The notes below the pieces were generated by a model. It was not told the DNA's origin and made no database searches. It worked only from the letters and a program-made list of their open reading frames with translations. A DNA stretch of 9,745 nucleotides, from the NCBI GenBank assembly GCA_023438325.1, contig JAEXRB010000178.1:1-9745 (forward strand), given 5' to 3'. Shown piece by piece: positions 1 through 7,206 of this stretch. This DNA is from Pseudomonadota bacterium (GTDB lineage: Bacteria; Pseudomonadota; Gammaproteobacteria; Xanthomonadales; Xanthomonadaceae). Position numbers and translations under genes: made by a program. The stretch's first letter is position 1, and each line of letters begins with the position of its first letter.

Positions 1-642
<642 letters not shown>

Positions 643-674
643 TCCACGGCGTCTTGCACAACAGGAAGAAGAAC

Positions 675-1436
675 ATGCTGAAGATCGAAAACCTCCACGC
701 CGCTGTCGCTGGCAAGGAAATCCTCAAAGGCCTCACGCTCGACGTGAAACCCGGCGAGGTGCACGCCATCATGGGCCCGAACGGTGCCGGCAAATCCACC
801 CTCGGCAACGTATTGGCCGGGCGCGATGGTTTTGAAGTCACTGCCGGCGATGTCCAGTTCGATGGCAAGCCGCTGCTGGACCTGGCGCCGGAAGAGCGCG
901 CCGCCGCCGGCGTGTTCCTCGCCTTCCAATACCCGGTCGAGATTCCGGGCGTGAACAACACCTATTTCCTGCGTGCCGCGTTGAACGCGCAGCGCAAGGC
1001 GCGCGGCGAGGAGGAGCTGGATTCGATGCAGTTCCTCAAGCTGGTGCGGCAGAAACTGGCGGTGCTGCACCTGAAAGACGAGCTGCTGCATCGTGGCGTC
1101 AACGAAGGTTTCTCCGGTGGCGAGAAGAAGCGCAACGAAATCTTCCAGCTCGCCGTGCTCGAACCCAGGTTGGCCATCCTCGACGAAACCGATTCCGGTC
1201 TCGACATCGATGCGCTCAAGGCCGTGGCCGATGGCGTCAACGCCCTGCGCTCGCCCGAGCGCGCCTTCGTCGTCATCACCCACTACCAGCGCCTGCTCGA
1301 CTACATCAAGCCGGATGTGGTGCATGTGCTGGCCGAGGGTCGCATCGTGGAAAGCGGCGGGCCGGAACTGGCGCAGGAACTGGAAGCGCACGGCTACGAC
1401 TGGATTCGCCAACGCCTCGGGCCGGATGCCGCATGA
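675..1436 (+). CDS. sufC: SufC, ABC-type ATPase of the SUF complex
   Basis: Cytoplasmic ATPase that drives conformational change in the SufB-SufD heterodimer during Fe-S cluster assembly; it is not a transporter component. The 253-residue product has the usual family length of about 250. Visible motifs are Walker A GPNGAGKST (residues 34-42), the Q-loop Gln85, the SufC-type signature FSGGEKKRNEI (146-156), Walker B LAILDETDSGLD (166-177; Glu171 is the expected general base) and the switch His203 in ITHYQ. I chose ATG 675 because AGGAAG (663-668) sits 6 bases before it and because MLKIENLHA is the normal SufC N terminus. An in-frame ATG at 654 would add seven unlikely residues. The stop overlaps the sufD start by four bases (ATGA), so translation is probably coupled. 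Confidence 0.97.
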   Translation: MLKIENLHAAVAGKEILKGLTLDVKPGEVHAIMGPNGAGKSTLGNVLAGRDGFEVTAGDVQFDGKPLLDLAPEERAAAGVFLAFQYPVEIPGVNNTYFLRAALNAQRKARGEEELDSMQFLKLVRQKLAVLHLKDELLHRGVNEGFSGGEKKRNEIFQLAVLEPRLAILDETDSGLDIDALKAVADGVNALRSPERAFVVITHYQRLLDYIKPDVVHVLAEGRIVESGGPELAQELEAHGYDWIRQRLGPDAA

Positions 1437-2719
1437 GCACGCTGCTGCAATCGATGAGCACAGGCTTCGACGCACTGGCACGGCGTGATGCCGGCGGGCT
1501 GGAATCGGTGCGCCGGGCCGCCTTGGACAAGGCATTGGCCCACGGCCTGCCGACCACGCGCAACGAATGCTGGAAGTACACCTCGCTGCGTGCCTTGGAG
1601 CGGCGTGCGTTTGCACCCGTGGCGACGCTGCCGGCGTTCGACGCCAGCGCCATTGCGCTGCCATCGGCGCCGCGCCTCGTATTCGCCAACGGCGTGTTCG
1701 CGCCAGCGCTGTCGGATGTTTCCGGCTTGCCGGATGGCATCCAGTTGCGTCCGCTCTCGCACGCGCTGGCGCACGATGCACCGCAGGACCTGGCCTTCCT
1801 CGCCCGCCGTTACGATGCCGCCGATGAAACCTTTGCCCAGCTCAATGCCGCGCTTGCAACCGAAGGCGTGGTGTTGCGCGCCGCGCCCGGCATCCGCTGC
1901 CAAACCCCGATCCACCTGATCTTCATCGGCACGGCGCAGGCGGCTGACAGCGCGTTCGCCTTGCGACACCTGATCGAATTGCGCGAAGCCGCCGAGCTGG
2001 CATTGGTCGAGCACCACATCGCGCTGGGCGAACACGCCAACCTTGCCAACACCATCGCGCAGATCCACATGAAGCCGGGAGCCGGCTTGTCGCACCTGCG
2101 CATCCAGCACGACGCCCCGGCTGCCACGCATATCCTGCGCACCGATGCGGTGCTGGCGCGCGAGGCCGATTACCGCCGGCTCGATCTGGAACTGGGCGCG
2201 AACCTGTCGCGGCACGAACTCAACGTCGCCCTGCACGGCACCGGCGCCAAGGCGCACGCCAACGGCGTGTTGCTGGGCGATGGCAAGCGCCATCTGGATA
2301 CACGCCTTGGCATCGACCATGTCGCACGTGATACCGCCTGCCTGCTGGAGTGGCGCGGGCTTGCCGCACAGCGCTCACGCGCCGTGTTCCATGGAGGCAT
2401 CCTGATCCGCGAAGGCGCGGATGGCACCGATGCGCGGTTGTCCAACAAGAATTTGCTGCTTTCCAATGACGCTGAAATCGACACTCAGCCCGTGCTGGAA
2501 ATCCATGCCGACGAAGTGCAGGCCGCGCATGGCGCCACGGTCGGCAGCCTCGATCCCACGGCACTGTTCTATCTGCGTTCGCGTGGTTTGCCCCAGATGC
2601 AGGCGCGCAGCTTGCTCACGGCCGCGTTCTGTCGCGAGGTGGTCGGAATCTTCGGTGATAGCGCATTGCGCGCGGCGGCCGAATCGGCACTCGATGCCCG
2701 CATGGGCGATCTGGCATGA
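1433..2719 (+). CDS. sufD: SufD, Fe-S cluster assembly scaffold subunit
   Basis: SufD is the SufB paralogue that completes the SufBC2D scaffold and is linked to iron acquisition by the complex. The 428-residue product matches the family length. The N-terminal helical part carries NECWKYTSL (residues 44-52), a standard SufD signature. The C-terminal beta-helix core carries RLSNKNLLLSNDAEIDTQP (335-353), AAHGATVGSLDP (364-375) and FYLRSRGL (379-386). His366 lies where E. coli SufD His360 is, a residue required for cluster formation at the SufB-SufD interface. The cysteine usually two positions before that histidine is Ala364 here. The start overlaps the sufC stop (ATGA) and the stop overlaps the sufS start in the same way, giving a tightly coupled BCD-S order. 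No strong Shine-Dalgarno sequence is seen, which fits coupling. Confidence 0.96.
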   Translation: MSTLLQSMSTGFDALARRDAGGLESVRRAALDKALAHGLPTTRNECWKYTSLRALERRAFAPVATLPAFDASAIALPSAPRLVFANGVFAPALSDVSGLPDGIQLRPLSHALAHDAPQDLAFLARRYDAADETFAQLNAALATEGVVLRAAPGIRCQTPIHLIFIGTAQAADSAFALRHLIELREAAELALVEHHIALGEHANLANTIAQIHMKPGAGLSHLRIQHDAPAATHILRTDAVLAREADYRRLDLELGANLSRHELNVALHGTGAKAHANGVLLGDGKRHLDTRLGIDHVARDTACLLEWRGLAAQRSRAVFHGGILIREGADGTDARLSNKNLLLSNDAEIDTQPVLEIHADEVQAAHGATVGSLDPTALFYLRSRGLPQMQARSLLTAAFCREVVGIFGDSALRAAAESALDARMGDLA

Positions 2720-3945
2720 ACACGGCCATGCCTGATTGGGATGCCGTGCGTGCACGCTTCCCGGTATTGACGCGCCAGGTGCACGGCAAGCCGCTGGTGT
2801 ATCTGGACTCGGCCAACACCTCGCAGAAACCCGACGTTGTGATCGACACCGTGGATGCGTTCTATCGCCGCCACAACGCCAACGTCAGCCGTGCCGTGCA
2901 CACGCTCGGTGCGGAGGCCACGGAAGCCTACGAAGGCGCACGCCGTCGCCTGGCGACTTTCCTCAAGGTGCGGCCCACGGAATTGGTGCTCACCAGCGGC
3001 ACCACCTTCGCGATCAATCTGGTGGCCTACAGCTTCCTGCTGCCACGTCTTGCGCCGGGCGATGCGATTCTCGTCTCGCGCATGGAGCACCACGCCAACA
3101 TCGTGCCGTGGCAATTGGTGGCCCAGCGCACCGGCGCCACGCTCAAGGTGGCCGAACTGGACGAACGCGGCGACATCGACATGCCCGCGATGTTCGCCAG
3201 CATGACGCCGGAAGTGAAACTCGTCGCTGTCACGCATGTTTCCAACGTGCTCGGTACCATCAATCCGGTACACGAAATTTGTCGCGAAGCGCGCAAGCGC
3301 GGCATTCCTTCGCTGGTCGACGGATCGCAGGCTGCACCACATCTGGCATTGGACGTGGCCTCCATCGGTTGCGACTTCTACGCCCTCACCGGACACAAGA
3401 TGTGCGCCCCGACCGGCACCGGCGCGCTGTGGGCGCGGCGCGAACATCTGGAGGCGATGCCGCCTTTCCTGGGGGGCGGCGAAATGATCCGCGAAGTGCG
3501 CTTCGAAGCCACCGTGTTCAACGATCCGCCGCATCGCTTCGAAGCCGGTACACCCAACATCGCCGGCTTTGCCGGACTCACGGCCGCGATGGATTTTCTC
3601 GACGGTGTCGGCATGCCGGCCATCGCCGCGCGAGAACATGAGCTGGCCGATCACCTGCGCGATGCACTTTCCCGCGTGCCCGGCGTGCGCATCTTCGGCG
3701 CGGCGCGCGAACGTGCCGCCGTGGTGAGTTTCCTGATCGACGGAGCCCATGCGCATGATCTGGCCACACTGCTGGATCTGGAAGGCGTGGCGGTGCGCTC
3801 CGGCCATCACTGCGCACACCCGTTGATGCAGCACTTCGGCGTGCCGGCCACCTGCCGCGCCTCGCTGGCGTTCTACAACACGCATGAAGAAGTCGATGCC
3901 TTCATCGTGGCGATCGGCAAGGTGCGCAGGTTACTGGGGAGCTGA
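2716..3945 (+). CDS. sufS: SufS, type II cysteine desulfurase (PLP-dependent)
   Basis: SufS removes sulfur from L-cysteine, giving alanine and an enzyme persulfide that feeds the SufBCD scaffold. The 409-residue product has the normal length of class V aminotransferase-fold desulfurases. Visible residues are the MEHHANIVPW segment (123-132), Asp202-Gly-Ser-Gln in the PLP pocket, the Schiff-base Lys228 in TGHKMCAPTGTG, and the active-site Cys366 in RSGHHCAHPL. The compact catalytic loop and RSGHHCA context are those of type II (SufS) rather than type I (IscS/NifS) enzymes. RASLAFYNT (381-389) near the end is also typical. ATG 2716 overlaps the sufD stop (ATGA); ATG 2728 is a possible alternative start. 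No SufE, SufU or SufA gene follows within the window. The 3' end overlaps the convergent eptA-like gene by 15 bases. Confidence 0.97.
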   Translation: MNTAMPDWDAVRARFPVLTRQVHGKPLVYLDSANTSQKPDVVIDTVDAFYRRHNANVSRAVHTLGAEATEAYEGARRRLATFLKVRPTELVLTSGTTFAINLVAYSFLLPRLAPGDAILVSRMEHHANIVPWQLVAQRTGATLKVAELDERGDIDMPAMFASMTPEVKLVAVTHVSNVLGTINPVHEICREARKRGIPSLVDGSQAAPHLALDVASIGCDFYALTGHKMCAPTGTGALWARREHLEAMPPFLGGGEMIREVRFEATVFNDPPHRFEAGTPNIAGFAGLTAAMDFLDGVGMPAIAAREHELADHLRDALSRVPGVRIFGAARERAAVVSFLIDGAHAHDLATLLDLEGVAVRSGHHCAHPLMQHFGVPATCRASLAFYNTHEEVDAFIVAIGKVRRLLGS

Positions 3946-5604
3946 CGGCTGTTGTGTGCGGCAGGCGTGCAGGATGTCCTGCGTGCTGTGGTAGTCCGCA
4001 CTGGCCACGTCGAACATGCCCAGAATCGAATGGAACATCGCATCGTGGCTGCGCGGACGCACGGCTTCGGCCTGCAGGCAGTTGGTGTCGATGGCGAGTT
4101 GGCGTGCAAAGCCCGGTGCCATCCACAGCAGCATCGGTACGTGGGTCTGCGTGCGCGGCGCTACCGTGTAGGGCGCGCCATGCAGGTAGAGGCCGTATTC
4201 GCCCAGTGATTCGCCATGGTCGGAAAGATAGAGCATGGCCGTGTCGTGATCGGGGCGCGCGGCCAGCAATTGGATCAGTTGCGCCAACACTGCATCGGCA
4301 TACAGCACCGAATTGTCGTAGGCGTTGACGATTTCCTCGCGGCTGCATCGGCTCGGCACGGCGCTGCGGCAGGTGGGCAGGAAGTGTTCGTACTCGGCGG
4401 GATAACGCTCGAAGTAGTTCGGGCCGTGGCTGCCGAGCGGGTGCAGCACCACCAGTAGATCGCCGTGTGCCGTGTCGATGCGTTCGGCCAATCCTTGCAG
4501 GAGAATTTCGTCGAAGCAGCGTCCGGCCCGACATAGCTCGGGTGCCGCCTGTGCCGTCATGGTGTGGTTTTCCACGCGATCGCATACGCCCTTGCAACCG
4601 GCCTGGTTGTCGCGCCAGAGCACCTGAATGCCGGTGCGTGCGAGTACGTCGAGCAGGGTTTCGTGCGTCAGGATGGCGTGTCGGTCGTAATCGGCACGCC
4701 CGAACGGGGAGAACATGCAGGGCAGGGATACCGCCGTGCTGGTGCCGCAGGCGGTCACGTCGGGGAAGTTCACCACATCCTCACGCGCGGCCAACAGCGG
4801 TGTGGTCTGGCGCGGGTAGCCGTTCAAGCCCCAGTGATCGCCGCGCACCGTCTCTCCCACCACCAATACCACCACGCGCGGGCGTCGGCCGGTTTGTGCC
4901 GGGATCTGATGCGCATCAGCGGCCACCTTCAATCTCGGCCCGCTGGGTGCCTCGTCCTTCTGCACCAGGGCACGTCCGGACGAGATCAGGTAATTGCCCG
5001 GCGTGATGCGGTAACGCAGCATCGGATCGCTGCGCATCAGTGCGAATGTGCCTTGCGAGAAGGGAGCCAGCGCGATCATCGCCAGAAGCCCCATGCCTGC
5101 AAGGAACAACGCGCGATTACGCAGGCCGCGCCGCCAGGCCTGCTTCGGCATGCGCAACGCCAGCACCACGGCTGCCGGCAGCAGCCCGAACACGGCCACA
5201 TGCAGCAGCAAACTCGGATCGAGCATCTCGCGGCTTTCCGCCGGATCGGTTTGCAGCACGTTGCGGATCATGTCCACGTCGAAAACCACGGCGTAGCGTT
5301 CCATGTACCAGGTGACTACAGCCGTTACGATGAGCAGCCCGGCCAGCATTGGCCGCAGGCCACGGCCCCAGGCGCACAGGCCCAACAGGATGCCGTGCAG
5401 TGCGAACAGACTGGTGCCAAGTGCAAGACGCAACCCGAACGGCACCCCGATCTGTGCCAGCGCATTCCAGAACGGCCCGTTGCAACACAGCACGAACCAG
5501 GCACAGACCATCGCGATCACGGCTTCGGCGGAAAGGTGTGCACGCCAGGAAACGGGAGTGCTTTCCCTGTGCAGTGCAGATGCGAGCGGGGGCACCGCGC
5601 TCAT
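3931..5604 (-). CDS. eptA: EptA-type lipid A phosphoethanolamine transferase
   Basis: Inner-membrane enzyme of the EptA/PmrC/MCR family, which moves phosphoethanolamine from phosphatidylethanolamine to lipid A, lowering surface negative charge and affinity for polymyxin-like peptides. The 557-residue product has about five N-terminal membrane segments (near 26-46, 58-80, 83-104, 132-152, 164-183), a DMIRNVLQTDPAE linker (111-123), then the periplasmic sulfatase-fold domain. Visible metal and active-site elements are GET with Glu251, CGTST (286-290, expected threonine nucleophile), GSHGP with His393, SDHGES with Asp462-His463, and YLHG with His475. Cysteine pairs 286/296, 337/341, 358/363 and 412/420 are spaced like the known disulfides of EptA. 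Start 5604 is fixed by GGAGG (5612-5616) seven bases upstream. Its A is shared with the stop of the upstream phosphatase gene (TGATG). Substrate could be another glycolipid, but lipid A is most likely. Confidence 0.93.
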   Translation of the reverse strand: MSAVPPLASALHRESTPVSWRAHLSAEAVIAMVCAWFVLCCNGPFWNALAQIGVPFGLRLALGTSLFALHGILLGLCAWGRGLRPMLAGLLIVTAVVTWYMERYAVVFDVDMIRNVLQTDPAESREMLDPSLLLHVAVFGLLPAAVVLALRMPKQAWRRGLRNRALFLAGMGLLAMIALAPFSQGTFALMRSDPMLRYRITPGNYLISSGRALVQKDEAPSGPRLKVAADAHQIPAQTGRRPRVVVLVVGETVRGDHWGLNGYPRQTTPLLAAREDVVNFPDVTACGTSTAVSLPCMFSPFGRADYDRHAILTHETLLDVLARTGIQVLWRDNQAGCKGVCDRVENHTMTAQAAPELCRAGRCFDEILLQGLAERIDTAHGDLLVVLHPLGSHGPNYFERYPAEYEHFLPTCRSAVPSRCSREEIVNAYDNSVLYADAVLAQLIQLLAARPDHDTAMLYLSDHGESLGEYGLYLHGAPYTVAPRTQTHVPMLLWMAPGFARQLAIDTNCLQAEAVRPRSHDAMFHSILGMFDVASADYHSTQDILHACRTQQPSAPQ

Positions 5605-6362
5605 CACGCCACCTCCGCAGCATCGCTGCCGATGCCATTGCCGCCATCGGTGCGTCCAAACCACCTGCGCGACATCAATGCTGCGACAAGCCATGCCAGC
5701 GCGAGTGAGCACAGGTCATGCGAAAGGAAGTGCGCGCCGCGTATCTGCTGCACCATGCCGAACAGTGCGCCGAGCGCGAGCGCCATGCCCAGCGCCGTGC
5801 AACGCCAGAGCGTGCGGGCATGGCCGAGCGCGAACCAGAGCGCCACCCACGCATAGCCCACACCGGCGTGTGCCGCCGGAAAGCAGGTGCCGGGCGGATC
5901 GTTGTTCGTCTGCCCTGAAAACAGCGGCAGGTAAGGGTGCGTGCCGCCGTAACGCAATAAATCCCAAGGACAATCCACGCCGCTGTATCGCTTGAGCATA
6001 CCCAGCACAACAGCGGTGGTCAGCAGGGTTGCCAGCAGGTAGCCGAGCGGCCCGCGCCAGTGCGCCGGAAGCCAGCCCCTCATGCTCGCAAGCCAAGCCG
6101 GAAACAACAAAATCCAGAAAAAAATCATGATCTTGCGCGTACCCGTGTGAAGCACCTGCGATGCCCACCAAGCCTCGCGTGCTGCCCAATGCCCGCCTTG
6201 CGCCTGGAACACCCGATCGGCGATCCACAGATCCGTACCGCTGTATTGCAGAGCCCAGCACAGCGGCAGCATGACGGCGGATACGATCAACATGTCGCGC
6301 CAGCGCGCACCTGCAAGTTGTCCTGTGGCGGCATGGTGGCGTGAGGTTGTGACTCGTGGCAT
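5604..6362 (-). CDS. PAP2-superfamily membrane phosphatase, probably acting on lipid A or another lipid phosphate
   Basis: Integral membrane phosphatase of the PAP2 (type 2 phosphatidic acid phosphatase) superfamily, 252 residues, with several hydrophobic segments (near 24-38, 77-92, 105-122, 167-180, 189-205, 217-230). The three PAP2 motifs are recognisable but variant: KRYSGVDCPW (Lys124; Cys131-Pro132 where Arg-Pro is usual), FPAAH (His165; PSGH in the consensus), and RGAHFLSHD (Arg208, His211, His215-Asp216). The CPWDL and GAHFLSHD forms recall a proteobacterial PAP2 subgroup, from memory. Its gene leads the operon with the phosphoethanolamine transferase, which suggests removal of a lipid A phosphate before or alongside pEtN transfer; that role is inferred. 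I chose ATG 6362 because AGGAG (6369-6373) lies six bases before it. The in-frame ATG at 6368 directly abuts that site and is a poor start. Confidence 0.85.
   Translation of the reverse strand: MPRVTTSRHHAATGQLAGARWRDMLIVSAVMLPLCWALQYSGTDLWIADRVFQAQGGHWAAREAWWASQVLHTGTRKIMIFFWILLFPAWLASMRGWLPAHWRGPLGYLLATLLTTAVVLGMLKRYSGVDCPWDLLRYGGTHPYLPLFSGQTNNDPPGTCFPAAHAGVGYAWVALWFALGHARTLWRCTALGMALALGALFGMVQQIRGAHFLSHDLCSLALAWLVAALMSRRWFGRTDGGNGIGSDAAEVA
5612..5616 (-). promoter_or_regulatory. Shine-Dalgarno site of the eptA-like gene inside the PAP2 3' end
   Basis: GGAGG lies seven bases before the ATG at 5604, within the last codons of the PAP2 gene. Together with the one-base TGATG stop/start overlap it supports translational coupling. 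It also rules out the in-frame upstream ATG at 5712 as the true start. Confidence 0.8.
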
Positions 6363-6516
6363 CGGCATCTCCTGCGTGAAAGTGCGTGCAGGCTGGCGGC
6401 GGTGCTGTCGGAGCAGGGTCGGAAATATGTTGCTGGACTGTTAAAGCGCACAGATCTGGCGATGCCCGCGGCGCTCGCGCATGCTATGGGCCGATTCCGC
6501 CGGACAGACAGAACGG
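6363..6516. promoter_or_regulatory. Divergent control region between the PAP2-eptA operon and the two-component genes
   Basis: This 154-base intergenic stretch must hold promoters for both divergent operons. No consensus -35/-10 pair could be assigned with confidence. Two short direct repeats have helical-turn spacing of the sort OmpR-family regulators bind: TGCGTG at 6373-6378 and 6383-6388 (10 bp period), and TGTTGC/TGTTAA at 6428-6433 and 6439-6444 (11 bp period). The second pair lies in the most AT-rich part (6421-6446), where a promoter is most plausible. Binding of the neighbouring regulator here is an inference from position only. Confidence 0.45.
6369..6373 (-). promoter_or_regulatory. 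Shine-Dalgarno site deciding the PAP2 gene start
   Basis: On the minus strand AGGAG is followed directly by ATG (6368) and, six bases after its end, by a second in-frame ATG (6362). Normal spacing is about 5-9 bases, so the second ATG is the likelier initiation codon; the product is then two residues shorter than from the first ATG. Confidence 0.6.
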
Positions 6517-7206
6517 ATGCGCCTTCTCGTCGTGGACGATCACCCACCGCTTGTCGCCAGCCTGTTCGCTTACTTCGAGCCGCGTGGCGCGCATCTGGAT
6601 GCCGCTCCGGACGGGGTGGTCGGGCTGTACCTGGCCTGCAACCAGAGCTATGACGCCATCGTGCTGGACTGGATGCTGCCGCGCATGGATGGCCGGGCCA
6701 TGCTGCAAACCCTGCGTGAACGCGGAATCACCACGCCGGTGCTGATGCTCTCCGCGCGCGACCAGTTGCCAGACAAGCTGACCGGGTTTCGCGCCGGAGC
6801 CGATGATTACCTCACCAAACCCTTCGATCTGCCCGAATTGGAGGTGCGTCTGCAGGCGTTGCTGGCGCGCAGCAGTGGCCGGGTGGCGGTGCGCGAACTG
6901 GTGGTCGGGGAGCTGCGCTTCGATCTTTCCACGCTGGATGTGCGCCGTGGTGGACGCTTGCTGCACCTTTATCCGGCCTCGCGCAAACTGTTGCAGGTGC
7001 TGATGCAGGCCAGTCCTTCGGCAGTCAGCCGCCAGCAACTGGAATACGCGCTGTGGGGCGATGAGCCGCCGGACGGGGACATGCTGCGCTCGCACGTCTA
7101 CGAACTGCGCCGCAGCGTCGATGGCGGGCAGGCGGTAAAGCTGATCCATACGTTGCCGCGCGCAGGTTACCGAATCGTGAGCGGGGATCATGGCAACCCG
7201 GCTTGA
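6517..7206 (+). CDS. OmpR/PhoB-family response regulator
   Basis: Cytoplasmic DNA-binding response regulator of 229 residues. The N-terminal receiver domain (about 1-118) shows the acidic pair Asp7-Asp8, the phosphoacceptor Asp51 in VLDWMLPRMDG, Ser79 in LMLSAR and Lys101 in LTKPFDLPELEVR. The C-terminal winged helix (about 125-222) shows SRKLLQVLM, the DEPPDGDMLRSHVYELRRSV recognition-helix region and the terminal beta hairpin HTLPRAGYRIV. I chose ATG 6517 because MRLLVVDD is the conserved receiver start; ATG 6481 would add twelve residues unlike the family. The next gene is its kinase, overlapping by 17 bases. The divergent phosphatase/phosphoethanolamine transferase operon is the obvious regulatory target, as for PmrA- or ColR-type regulators. 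Which named family member it is cannot be settled from sequence alone. Confidence 0.93.
   Translation: MRLLVVDDHPPLVASLFAYFEPRGAHLDAAPDGVVGLYLACNQSYDAIVLDWMLPRMDGRAMLQTLRERGITTPVLMLSARDQLPDKLTGFRAGADDYLTKPFDLPELEVRLQALLARSSGRVAVRELVVGELRFDLSTLDVRRGGRLLHLYPASRKLLQVLMQASPSAVSRQQLEYALWGDEPPDGDMLRSHVYELRRSVDGGQAVKLIHTLPRAGYRIVSGDHGNPA

Noticed and set aside
2569..3885. A 438-codon open frame on the - strand opposite sufS
   Set aside because: Same reasoning: antisense to a gene with full catalytic motifs, with His- and Arg-rich low-information translation.
5605..5712. Longer N terminus for the eptA-like protein from the in-frame ATG at 5712
   Set aside because: The extra 36 residues are charged and Trp/Cys-rich, lie inside the PAP2 coding sequence in another frame, and no ribosome site supports them, whereas GGAGG sits properly before 5604.
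4564..5856. A 430-codon open frame on the + strand opposite the eptA-like and PAP2 genes
   Set aside because: It is rich in His, Gln, Arg and Ala with no recognisable domain, and runs antisense to two genes with clear motifs. Long shadow frames are expected in high-GC DNA.
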